Origin: Nocardioides agri
GTDB lineage: Bacteria > Actinomycetota > Actinomycetes > Propionibacteriales > Nocardioidaceae
Length of the DNA: 64,000 bases
NCBI RefSeq assembly: GCF_013778305.1
Contig: NZ_JACEIC010000002.1
Coordinates: 186,001-250,000 of the forward strand
Reading direction: 5' to 3'
Part shown: piece after piece, positions 45,499 through 53,389 of the stretch
How the letters are laid out: the number at the start of each line of letters is the position of its first letter
Position numbering within the stretch: position 1 is the first letter of the stretch
Made by a program: the position numbers and the translations under genes
Notes under the pieces: model-generated
The model's database searches: none
Told to the model about the DNA's origin: nothing
Seen by the model: only the letters and a program-made list of their open reading frames with translations

Positions 45499-46542
45499 AT
45501 GTACACCAAGGACGGCGAGAGCTACTTCATCGTGGATGCCCACGTCGCGTTGTGGGACGCACGGCCGGAGAACCAGCGCAACATCCACGGCAAGCAGTTC
45601 ATCGACTGCTTCTACGACTACCACCGCAACCTCTCCCCGGAGTCGGAGGTGTGGTCCTACGAGGACTACCTCTACCAGGGCGGCGAGCGGTTGATGAAGG
45701 ACCTGTTCGAGGACGGGTACGTCGACCACGCGATCTTCCAGCCGGCGTACCTGGGCGAGTTCTACAACACTGGTTTCGGGCAGAGCGAGGAGGCCTCGGA
45801 GCTGGCGAAGAGGCATCCGGGCAAGCTCACCTACAACCACCACTTCGACCCGCGCAACGGCGAGCAGGGCCTCGAGCAGCTGCGCGCCGACGCGGAGAAG
45901 TACGGTCTCAAGGGCGTCAAGCTGTACACCGCCGAGTGGCACGGGGAGTCCCGCGGCTGGAAGCTCGACGACCCGTGGGCCTACCGCTACTTCGAGGCCT
46001 GCCGCGAGCTGGGCGTCACGAACATCCACGTGCACAAGGGCCCGACCATCCGGCCGCTCGACCGTGACGCCTTCGACGTCGCCGACATCGACCACGTCGC
46101 GTCGGACTTCACCGACCTCAACTTCATCGTCGAGCACGTGGGACTCCCCCGGCTCGAGGACTTCTGCTGGATCGCGACCCAGGAGCCCAACGTGCACGGC
46201 GGCCTGGCGGTCGCCATGCCGTTCATCCACACCCGGCCGCGCTACTTCGCGCAGATCATCGGTGAGCTCATGTACTGGATCGGCGAGGACCGGATCCAGT
46301 TCTCGTCCGACTACGCGATCTGGACGCCGCGATGGTTGATCGAGAAGTTCGTGGACTTCCAGATCCCCGAGGACCTCAACGAGTACGCGCCGCTCACCAC
46401 GGACCAGAAGAAGAAGATCCTCGGCCTCAACGCCGCCAAGATGTACGACATCGAGGTGCCGGCCGAGCTGCGGCTCCCGGATGCCGACGAGACCGCGACC
46501 GGACCGCGGGAGCCCGACCGGGCCGACTTGGCGTCGGTGTGA
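45499..46542 (+). CDS. Amidohydrolase-2 family protein of the mim/prm cluster type
   Basis: 347 residues, TIM-barrel metal-dependent hydrolase/decarboxylase fold. Motifs: VDAHVALWDARPEN (where the usual HxH is reduced to a single His, AHV), KGVKLYTAEWHG, NIHVHKGPTI, FIVEHVGLPRLEDF and the final metal Asp in IQFSSDYAIWTP. Members of this family occur in binuclear-iron monooxygenase (mim/prm) clusters, where their role is unclear. Good ribosome site (GGAGG) before ATG. First gene of a four- to five-gene operon. Confidence 0.82.
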   Translation: MYTKDGESYFIVDAHVALWDARPENQRNIHGKQFIDCFYDYHRNLSPESEVWSYEDYLYQGGERLMKDLFEDGYVDHAIFQPAYLGEFYNTGFGQSEEASELAKRHPGKLTYNHHFDPRNGEQGLEQLRADAEKYGLKGVKLYTAEWHGESRGWKLDDPWAYRYFEACRELGVTNIHVHKGPTIRPLDRDAFDVADIDHVASDFTDLNFIVEHVGLPRLEDFCWIATQEPNVHGGLAVAMPFIHTRPRYFAQIIGELMYWIGEDRIQFSSDYAIWTPRWLIEKFVDFQIPEDLNEYAPLTTDQKKKILGLNAAKMYDIEVPAELRLPDADETATGPREPDRADLASV

Positions 46543-46543
46543 G

Positions 46544-47278
46544 ATGACCGCCGTGCTCGCCCACTCCCCGCGTCAGCACGAGGCGTACGACGCGCTCGGC
46601 GTCGTCATCGACCCCGAGCTCGACGAGCCGATCACCGACCTCGGCTTCGTCCGGTCGGTGGTCGTCTCGGGTGCCGACGTCGAGGTGCACCTCCGGCTGC
46701 CCACGTCGTTCTGCGCGCCCAACTTCGCCTACCTGATGGCGTCGGACGCCAAGGACGTGCTGGTCGCACTGCCCTGGACGGACGTGGTGGTCGTCGAGCT
46801 CGACGACCACCACGACTCCGACCTCATCAACCGCGGACTGGCAGCGGATGCCGGCTATCGCGGCACGTTCCGCCACGAGGCGGACGAGGACCTCGACGAG
46901 CTGCGCACGACGTTCCAGCGCAAGGCCCACACGGCCGCGGTCGAGCGCTGCCTGACCGGTCTGCTCCGCGCGGAGCCGGACCGACCAGTCGAGTCGGTGG
47001 GCGACGTCCGGCTCGGCGACCTGCCCGGGGACGACCACACCGAGGCGCTGCGCCGACGGCGTACGACGCTGGGCCTGCCCGACCGACCCGACGCGCTGGT
47101 GCTCGTCGACCACGAGGGTCGCGCGCCCGACGACGTACCGATGGCGTTGCGCCGGGCCCGGTCGACGCGGATCTCCATCGACGGCAACGCGCACTTCTGC
47201 CGAGGACTGCTCGGCACGCGCTACCCCGACGAGCCGACCTTCATCCCGTTGACCCAGATCAAGGAGCACACGTCATGA
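46544..47278 (+). CDS. DUF59 (MIP18-like) iron-sulfur assembly-type protein
   Basis: 244 residues. The N-terminal domain is DUF59-like: VIDPELDEPITDLGFVRSV, then LRLPTSFCAPNFAYLMASDAK with the conserved Cys. The C-terminal part is specific to mim/prm-type clusters. DUF59 proteins help build or load metal cofactors, so it may have served the diiron monooxygenase. It starts two bases after the amidohydrolase stop and overlaps adh by four bases (ATGA). Confidence 0.82.
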   Translation: MTAVLAHSPRQHEAYDALGVVIDPELDEPITDLGFVRSVVVSGADVEVHLRLPTSFCAPNFAYLMASDAKDVLVALPWTDVVVVELDDHHDSDLINRGLAADAGYRGTFRHEADEDLDELRTTFQRKAHTAAVERCLTGLLRAEPDRPVESVGDVRLGDLPGDDHTEALRRRRTTLGLPDRPDALVLVDHEGRAPDDVPMALRRARSTRISIDGNAHFCRGLLGTRYPDEPTFIPLTQIKEHTS

Positions 47279-48309
47279 GCACGATGCGAGCCGTCCAGGT
47301 CGTCGCCTACCACCGCAACCTCGAGCTGACCGAGCTGCCCGTGCCCGAGGCCACCGGCCCCTGGGACGTGGTCGTCCGCATCGGAGGCGCCGGTGTCTGC
47401 CGTACCGACCTGCACATCCTCGAGGGGCAGTGGGCCGAGAAGTCCCAGGTGCAGCTGCCCTACACGATCGGCCACGAGAACGCCGGCTGGGTGCACGCCG
47501 TCGGCACCGCGGTGACCAACGTGCGCGAGGGCGACAAGGTCATCGTGCACCCGCTCATCACGTGCGGGCTTTGCCGGGCCTGCCGCTCGGGGGACGACGT
47601 GCACTGCGAGGCCAGTCAGTTCCCTGGGATCGACACCAACGGCGGATACGCGGACTACCTCAAAACCTCGGCCCGGTCCGTCGTACGACTGGACGACGCG
47701 CTCGAACCTGCCGACGTGGCAGCGCTCGCGGACGCCGGCCTGACGGCGTACCACGCCGCCGCGAAGGCGGCCCGGCGACTGACTCCCCGCGACCGGTGCG
47801 TCGTGATCGGGGCCGGCGGTCTGGGCCACATCGGCATCCAGGTCCTCAAGGCGCTCAGCCCCGCAGGGCTGATCGTGGTCGACCGGAACCCGGACGCCCT
47901 CGAGCTGGCGCTCTCCATCGGCGCCGACCACGGGGTCGTCGCCGAGGGCAAGCAGGTCGAGGAGGTCCTCGAGCTGACCGGTGGGTTCGGCGCCGAGGTG
48001 GTCATCGACTTCGTCGGTGAGGGGGGCTCGACCTCAGCGGGACTGGCGATGATGCGGCGGGCCGGCGACTACCACGTGGTCGGGTACGGCGAGAACATCG
48101 ACGTGCCGACCATCGACCTCATCTCGGCCGAGAAGAACGTCATCGGCAACCTCGTCGGCTCCTACAACGACCTGTGCGACCTGATGGCTCTGGCCGCCCG
48201 CGGGGCCGTCACCCTGCACACCGCGAAGTACCAGCTCGACGACTTCCAGAGCGCCATCGACGACCTCGACGCCGGACGCGTCCGCGGCCGGGCGATCCTC
48301 GTCCCCTGA
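47275..48309 (+). CDS. Zinc-dependent NAD(P) alcohol dehydrogenase
   Basis: 344 residues, MDR superfamily. Catalytic zinc Cys in GVCRTDLHILEG and GHENAGWVHAVG; structural zinc Cys in CGLCRACRSGDDVHC; nucleotide fold GAGGLGHIGIQVLKAL. In mim/prm clusters such enzymes oxidise the alcohol made by the monooxygenase. It is coupled to the DUF59 gene by ATGA. The substrate here is not known because the monooxygenase is absent. Confidence 0.92.
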   Translation: MSTMRAVQVVAYHRNLELTELPVPEATGPWDVVVRIGGAGVCRTDLHILEGQWAEKSQVQLPYTIGHENAGWVHAVGTAVTNVREGDKVIVHPLITCGLCRACRSGDDVHCEASQFPGIDTNGGYADYLKTSARSVVRLDDALEPADVAALADAGLTAYHAAAKAARRLTPRDRCVVIGAGGLGHIGIQVLKALSPAGLIVVDRNPDALELALSIGADHGVVAEGKQVEEVLELTGGFGAEVVIDFVGEGGSTSAGLAMMRRAGDYHVVGYGENIDVPTIDLISAEKNVIGNLVGSYNDLCDLMALAARGAVTLHTAKYQLDDFQSAIDDLDAGRVRGRAILVP

Positions 48310-48336
48310 TCCACGGCCACAGAAGAGAGAACTGTC

Positions 48337-49038
48337 ATGATCGGACGCATCAAGGCAACACTGCCGCTGGCGGTGGTGATCGGTGTCCTCGCACTCGTGT
48401 GGACGGACGTCGCGCTCAACTTCACGTTCCACTGGGTCACCGACGGCGACCTGGGCAACGGGCTGTCCCTCCCGAGCAACTTCCACCTCGTCGTCCCGGC
48501 CGCCTTCGTGGCGTGGGGCTTCTTCTTCGCTGCCGGTGCCGACACCGCTGCGTTCGTGAAGGTCGTGATCGCCTCGGTCGTCGGCGGGCTCGCCGCCCTG
48601 GGTGCGATGGCCGCTGCGTCGGCCACCGCAGACCTGCCCGACTTCTGGGGCATCGCGCTCTGGGTCGGCATCTTCGCCACCGTGCTCGTCCTCCTCAGCG
48701 TGCTCGGCGACTGGCACTACGTCCCGGCCACCTTCGGCGCGTTCGCCTCGGTCTTCTTCTGGTGGACGGCGACCGGGCTCGACTACTGGGCGCCCGACGG
48801 CGGTGGGGTCGGCAACGGCCTCGAGGCACTCAGCGACCCGGCGACGGCTGGTGCCGGCGCGTTCGGCGGCGTCATCTCGACACCGTTCGTCTACGTCTGG
48901 CTCAGCATCACGGTCAGCCTGCTCTGCGGCTGCGTGCTCGGTCTTCTCTCGGTCAAGCTCACCGCCCTTGTCACGCCGCGGTCCCCGGCCGAAGCCGAGG
49001 CCGAGGTCGTCGACAAGCACCCGTCCCACTCGTCGTAA
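48337..49038 (+). CDS. DUF1097-like membrane protein
   Basis: 233 residues with about six TM helices: LAVVIGVLALVWTDVAL, FVAWGFFFAAGADTAAFV, VIASVVGGLAALGAMA, FWGIALWVGIFATVLVLLSV, FGAFASVFFWWTATG and VYVWLSITVSLLCGCVLGLL. The layout and the FFFAAG...F pattern resemble DUF1097 (E. coli YcdZ) but it is longer. Function is unknown. It starts 28 bases after adh with AGAAGAGAGA as ribosome site. Confidence 0.65.
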   Translation: MIGRIKATLPLAVVIGVLALVWTDVALNFTFHWVTDGDLGNGLSLPSNFHLVVPAAFVAWGFFFAAGADTAAFVKVVIASVVGGLAALGAMAAASATADLPDFWGIALWVGIFATVLVLLSVLGDWHYVPATFGAFASVFFWWTATGLDYWAPDGGGVGNGLEALSDPATAGAGAFGGVISTPFVYVWLSITVSLLCGCVLGLLSVKLTALVTPRSPAEAEAEVVDKHPSHSS

Positions 49039-49049
49039 GGAGATCGGCC

Positions 49050-49376
49050 GTGTACTTCATCGTCGTCAAGTTCCAGACCAAGCCGGACTGGACCGACCGC
49101 TGGCTCGACCTGGTCGCTGACTTCACCGAGGCCACCCGGGCCGAGCCCGGCAACCTCTGGTTCGAGTGGTCGCGCAGCGTCGACGACCCATCGGAGTTCG
49201 TCCTCGTCGAGGGTTTCGCCGATGACGGCGCCGGCCCGCACGTCCAGAGCGAGCACTTCAAACGGGCGATCGAGGCGATGCCCCAAGCGCTGGCGAGGAC
49301 TCCACTGATCATCAGCCGCCAAGTCGACGGGGACAGCTGGGATCGCATGGGCGAGGTCACTGTCCCCGGCAGCTGA
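49050..49376 (+). CDS. Small ABM-family (YgiN-like) monooxygenase-type protein
   Basis: 108 residues, one antibiotic-biosynthesis-monooxygenase domain (VYFIVVKFQTKPDWTDRWLDLV, NLWFEWSRSVDDPSEFVLVEGFAD, HVQSEHFKRAIEAMP). YgiN-like proteins oxidise quinols or act as small cofactor-free oxygenases. GTG 49050 follows TAAGGAGAT. Last gene of the operon. It cannot replace a diiron monooxygenase for alkane or ketone attack. Confidence 0.85.
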   Translation: MYFIVVKFQTKPDWTDRWLDLVADFTEATRAEPGNLWFEWSRSVDDPSEFVLVEGFADDGAGPHVQSEHFKRAIEAMPQALARTPLIISRQVDGDSWDRMGEVTVPGS

Positions 49377-49395
49377 CCCGAGGTCGGGCGGCGGC

Positions 49396-50034
49396 TCAGG
49401 CGTAGCCCGACGGCCGGTCGTCGGCGCTGCGGGCGACGACGAACCAGATCGCGGTGCACGGCTCGTCGTGGGGGTTGCTGAGGCGGTGCGGCGCCGTGGA
49501 GTCGAAGTGGATCGAGTCGCCCGGGCCGACCGTGTAGGTCTCGAAGCCGATCTGCACCTCGAGCCGCCCGGTGAGCACGTGGCCGTACTCGCGGCCGCCG
49601 TGCCGCATCAGCTCCTCGGCGGCGCAGGACTCGCTGCCAGGGGCGTACTCGACGTGCAGGAAGTCGACGAACGGGTCGTGGTCGTGGGTGAGCCGCTCCC
49701 AGACGACGCCGGTCATCTCGAGCCGCTTGCGGCCGGCGGCGGGCTGCAGCGGCACCTCGACGGGCGGCCACGACTCTCCAGGGGTTGGCTTCGCGACCAC
49801 TGGAAGGTCACCGTTCATCAGGTCGTCGAGCGAGGTGCCGAGCACCCCGACGAGCGCGTAGAGGGTGCCCACCGACGGGTTGGCCTTGCCGGTCTCGACC
49901 TGGCTGACGAAGCTCGGGGACACCCCGACCCGGCGGGCCACCTCGCGGAGCGACAGCCCGCGCGTCTCCCGCACCGCGCGGAGCGCGGCACCGACCTGGA
50001 CGACGTCCTCCGCCACTTCCACCTCACTGTTCAC
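49396..50034 (-). CDS. XRE-family regulator with C-terminal cupin domain
   Basis: 212 residues. Helix-turn-helix at about 14-69 (ETRGLSLREVARRVGVSPSFVSQVETGKANPS) and a cupin at about 130-205 (HGGREYGHVLTGRLEVQIG; GDSIHFDSTAPHRLSNP). XRE-cupin proteins such as SutR or PuuR control catabolic genes in response to a small ligand held in the cupin. The GTG at 50034 is chosen; ATG 50061 would extend it by nine residues but would lie in the divergent promoter. It probably controls the operon starting at 50086. Confidence 0.85.
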   Translation of the reverse strand: MNSEVEVAEDVVQVGAALRAVRETRGLSLREVARRVGVSPSFVSQVETGKANPSVGTLYALVGVLGTSLDDLMNGDLPVVAKPTPGESWPPVEVPLQPAAGRKRLEMTGVVWERLTHDHDPFVDFLHVEYAPGSESCAAEELMRHGGREYGHVLTGRLEVQIGFETYTVGPGDSIHFDSTAPHRLSNPHDEPCTAIWFVVARSADDRPSGYA

Positions 50035-50050
50035 CCGTGTTAACCACTGC

Positions 50051-50079
50051 TTGACACCCATGTGAAGCAGAACTTTACT
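50051..50079 (+). promoter_or_regulatory. Promoter of the M24-E1-amidohydrolase operon
   Basis: TTGACA (50051-50056), 17-base spacer, TTTACT (50074-50079): a near-consensus housekeeping promoter. It ends six bases before ATG 50086, so the operon's first gene is leaderless. GTTAAC (50039-50044) just upstream is a possible operator half for the XRE-cupin regulator. Confidence 0.75.
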
Positions 50080-50085
50080 CGGTGG

Positions 50086-51402
50086 ATGGCCATCCGCACC
50101 TTCGGGCCGAACGCCGTCGACTGGGAGCAACGGGTCGATCTCGACCGGCTGCGGGCGGCCCGGCTAGCCCGGCTCGACGCGACGCTCGAGGCCTCCTCGC
50201 TCGGTGCGCTGCTGACCTTCGACTTCTCCAACATCCGGTACATGACCGCCACCCACATCGGCACCTGGGCGATGGACAAGCTCATCCGGTTCGCGGTGCT
50301 CCCCCGCGGCGGCCAGCCGGTGCTGTGGGACTTCGGCTCGGCGGCCAAGCACCACCAGCTCTTCAACCCGTGGCTCCACGGCACCGAGCGCGCCCGAGCC
50401 GGGATCTCGACGCTGCGCGGCGCGTTCCACCCCGACGCCGGGATCGCCGAGGAGGTGGCACACAAGGTCGCGACCGTCCTCCGTGAGCACGACCTGGCCG
50501 GAGAGCCGCTCGGCGTCGACCTGGTCGAGATGCCGATCCTGGCCGCCCTGCGCGCCGAGGGCCTCGACGTCGTCGACGGGCAGCAGGTCTTCCTGGAGGC
50601 ACGACGGATCAAGACCGAGGACGAGATCAGCCTGCTCACCCACGCCTGCTCGATGGTCGACGCGGCGTACGACGAGCTCTACTCCTTCATGCGCCCCGGT
50701 GTCCGCGAGAACGAGTGCGTCGGCCTCGTCAGCAAGGTGCTCTACGACCTCGGCAGCGAGTACGTCGAGGGCGTCAACGCCATCTCCGGCGAGCGCTGCT
50801 CGCCGCACCCGCACGTCTACAGCGACCGCATCCTGCGCCCCGGCGACCCGGCCTTCTTCGACATCCTGCACAGCCACCTCGGCTACCGCACCTGCTACTA
50901 CCGCTGCTTCGCGATCGGGTCGGCGTCGCCCGCCATGCGCGACGCCTACACCCGCTGTCGCGAGTACATGGACGCCGCGATCGCGATCGTGCGGCCCGGC
51001 ACGACGACCGCCGACGTGGTGAGCCTGTGGCCGACCGCCCAGGAGTTCGGGTTCCCCGACGAGGAGGCGGCCTTCGCCCTGCAGTACGGCCACGGCGTCG
51101 GGCTGTCGATCTGGGAGAAGCCGATCTTCAGCCGGCTGGTCTCCCTCGACCACCCCGAGGTGCTCGAGGAGGGCATGGTGTTCGCGCTGGAGACCTACTG
51201 GCCCGCCGGGGACGGCTGGTCGGCGGCCCGGATCGAGGAGGAGGTCGTGGTCACCGCCGACGGGTGCGAGGTGATCACCAAGTTCCCCGCCGAGGACCTC
51301 CTGGTCGCCGGCCAGCGCTACTGGACCGTGGACGGCCCGCTGCCGACGGTCCGCGACTCCCAGTCCCACCTCAACACCGCGGCCGGGCGGGGCGAGAGGT
51401 GA
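50086..51402 (+). CDS. M24 peptidase-fold protein, DddP/creatinase-like, with one metal Asp missing
   Basis: 438 residues, longer than methionine aminopeptidase and with an N-terminal creatinase-type domain (residues 1-185: FSNIRYMTATHIGTW, PVLWDFGSAAKHH). In the pita-bread domain I see D259 (AFFDILHSHLGYRTC), H336 (YGHGVGLSIWEKP), E369 (FALETYW) and E384 (ARIEEEVVV). The second Asp of the D-x10-D pair is replaced (C270/Y271). So it may hold one metal or none, and peptidase activity is doubtful. Overall it resembles DddP-type and creatinase-type M24 proteins, which cleave C-S or C-N bonds in small molecules. ATG 50086 is leaderless. Confidence 0.8.
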   Translation: MAIRTFGPNAVDWEQRVDLDRLRAARLARLDATLEASSLGALLTFDFSNIRYMTATHIGTWAMDKLIRFAVLPRGGQPVLWDFGSAAKHHQLFNPWLHGTERARAGISTLRGAFHPDAGIAEEVAHKVATVLREHDLAGEPLGVDLVEMPILAALRAEGLDVVDGQQVFLEARRIKTEDEISLLTHACSMVDAAYDELYSFMRPGVRENECVGLVSKVLYDLGSEYVEGVNAISGERCSPHPHVYSDRILRPGDPAFFDILHSHLGYRTCYYRCFAIGSASPAMRDAYTRCREYMDAAIAIVRPGTTTADVVSLWPTAQEFGFPDEEAAFALQYGHGVGLSIWEKPIFSRLVSLDHPEVLEEGMVFALETYWPAGDGWSAARIEEEVVVTADGCEVITKFPAEDLLVAGQRYWTVDGPLPTVRDSQSHLNTAAGRGER

Positions 51403-52394
51403 CCACGGCCGAGGCGGTCGCGATCGCCATGCTGCTCGACTGGTACGAGCAGATGGCGGTGATCCGCGGCACCGAGAAGGCCGCGCACGACCTGTTCCTG
51501 CGCGGCCTCGTCAAGGGCACGACCCACCTGGCCGCCGGCCACGAGGCGGTCGCGGTCGGCGCGAGCGCTGCGCTCCGACCCGACGACTACGTGTTCGCGA
51601 CCTACCGCGGCCACCACCACGCGATCGCGCGCGGCGCCAGCCCGGAGAGCTGCCTGGCCGAGCTGATGCAGAAGTCCACCGGCCTCTGCGGCGCCAAGGG
51701 CGGTTCCATGCACCTCACCCGCGCCGACCACGGGATGCTCGGCAGCTACGCGATCGTCGGCGCCCACCTGCCGATGGCCAACGGCGCCGCGTGGTCCGCG
51801 AAGCTGCGCGGTACGACGCAGGTCGCCGTCGCGTTCTTCGGCGACGGCGCCACCAACATCGGCGCCTTCCACGAGGCGCTCAACCTGGCCGCGGTGTGGA
51901 AGCTGCCGGTGGTGTTCGTCTGCGAGAACAACAAGTACATGGAGTACACCCCGATCGAGGCGGTGACGTCGGTGCCGAACCCCGCGGCCGACCGGGCGGC
52001 CGCCAACGGCATGCCCGGCGTGCTGGTCGACGGCAACGACGTGGTGGCGGTCCAGCACACGATGTCGGACGCCGTCGAGCGCGCTCGCAGCGGGGACGGG
52101 CCGACCGTGGTCGAGGCGCTGACCTACCGGCACTTCGGGCACAGCCGCACCGACCCCGCGACGTACCGCCCGGCCGACGAGGTCGAGGCGTGGCTGGCCC
52201 GCGACCCGCTGATCGTGGCCCGCCAGCTGCTGCTGGAGATCGGCGCGACCCAGGCCGACGTGGACGCGGCCGACGCGCGGGCCAAGGCCGTCGTCGACGC
52301 CGCCTCGCAGGCGGCCCAGGCCGCTCCCCCGGCCGATCCCGCCACGGCGTTCACCGACGTCTGGGCGGACGGAGGTGCCGCGTGGCGGACCTGA
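51399..52394 (+). CDS. TPP-dependent 2-oxo acid/acetoin dehydrogenase E1 alpha subunit
   Basis: 331 residues. TPP-binding motif GDGATNIGAFHEALNLAAVWKLP and CENNKYMEYTP, the conserved active-site His in YRGHHHAIARG, and TYRHFGHSRTDP at the phosphorylation-loop region. Pairs with the beta subunit that follows (13-base overlap). The size and sequence suit acetoin dehydrogenase AcoA as well as branched-chain or pyruvate E1. GTG overlaps the M24 stop (GTGA). Confidence 0.92.
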   Translation: MTTAEAVAIAMLLDWYEQMAVIRGTEKAAHDLFLRGLVKGTTHLAAGHEAVAVGASAALRPDDYVFATYRGHHHAIARGASPESCLAELMQKSTGLCGAKGGSMHLTRADHGMLGSYAIVGAHLPMANGAAWSAKLRGTTQVAVAFFGDGATNIGAFHEALNLAAVWKLPVVFVCENNKYMEYTPIEAVTSVPNPAADRAAANGMPGVLVDGNDVVAVQHTMSDAVERARSGDGPTVVEALTYRHFGHSRTDPATYRPADEVEAWLARDPLIVARQLLLEIGATQADVDAADARAKAVVDAASQAAQAAPPADPATAFTDVWADGGAAWRT

Positions 52395-53362
52395 CGACCT
52401 ACCGCGACGCGGTCTCCGAGGGGCTGGCCCGCGAGCTGCGGCGCGACCCCACCGTGGTGCTGCTCGGCGAGGACATCGGCGCAGCGGGCGGCGTCTTCAA
52501 GACCACCGCCGGGCTCTTCGAGGAGTTCGGCGCCGAGCGGGTCTGGGACACGCCGATCTCGGAGCAGGCGATCGTCGGCGCCGCGATGGGCGCCGCGATG
52601 ACGGGGATGCGACCGGTCGCCGAGATCATGTTCAGCGACTTCTTCGCCTGCTGCTGGGACTACCTCGCCAACGAGATCCCCAAGGCCCGCTACATGACCG
52701 GCGGCCAGGTCACCGTGCCCCTCGTCGTGCGCACCGCGAACGGCGGCGGGCTCGGCTTCGGCGCCCAGCACTCGCAGTCGGTGGAGAACTGGGCGCTCAC
52801 CGTGCCCGGCCTCAAGATCGCTGCCCCGTCGACGCCGGCCGACGTGGTCGGGCTGATGGCGTCGGCCGTCCGCAGCGACGACCCCGTGGTGTTCTTCGAG
52901 CACAAGGGGCTCTTCGCGTCGAAGGGCGAGGCCGCGCCGCCTGGGCACGTCGTGCCGCTCGGCGAGGCCCGGGTCGCACGTGAGGGCGCCGACGTCACCG
53001 TGGTCGCACTCGCGGCGACTGTCCCGCTCGCGCTCGCTGCCGCCGACGAGCTCGCCGGCGAGGGCATCGACATCGAGGTCGTCGACCTGCGCTGCCTGAT
53101 CCCCCTCGACATGGCCACGGTCCTGCGCTCGCTGGAGAAGACGAGCCGGCTCATCGTCGTCGAGGAGAACCCCTACCAGGGCGGCTGGGGCGCGACCGTG
53201 GCCTCGGTCGTGGCCGACGAGGGCTTCGAGATGCTCGACGCGCCGGTCCGCCGGTTGGCCGGCGAGAACGTCCCGCTGCCGTTCGCCGACGCCCTGGAGC
53301 GCGAGGTCATCCCCACCGTCGCCAAGCTCGTCGAGGCGGTACGCCGCCTCGCGTCGTACTAG
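52382..53362 (+). CDS. TPP-dependent 2-oxo acid/acetoin dehydrogenase E1 beta subunit
   Basis: 326 residues. GEDIGAAGGVFKTTAGL, DTPISEQAIVGAAMGAAMTG and the FGAQHSQSVENW substrate loop are typical of E1 beta. GTG 52382 has GGAGG just upstream and overlaps the alpha gene. No E2 or E3 lies in this operon. The complex would have to borrow an E2 and E3 such as SucB and LpdA (29.3-32.5 kb), or work alone as an oxidase-type pair. Confidence 0.92.
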   Translation: MADLTTYRDAVSEGLARELRRDPTVVLLGEDIGAAGGVFKTTAGLFEEFGAERVWDTPISEQAIVGAAMGAAMTGMRPVAEIMFSDFFACCWDYLANEIPKARYMTGGQVTVPLVVRTANGGGLGFGAQHSQSVENWALTVPGLKIAAPSTPADVVGLMASAVRSDDPVVFFEHKGLFASKGEAAPPGHVVPLGEARVAREGADVTVVALAATVPLALAAADELAGEGIDIEVVDLRCLIPLDMATVLRSLEKTSRLIVVEENPYQGGWGATVASVVADEGFEMLDAPVRRLAGENVPLPFADALEREVIPTVAKLVEAVRRLASY

Positions 53363-53389
53363 CGCACCAGCAACAGAAAGGGCACCACC

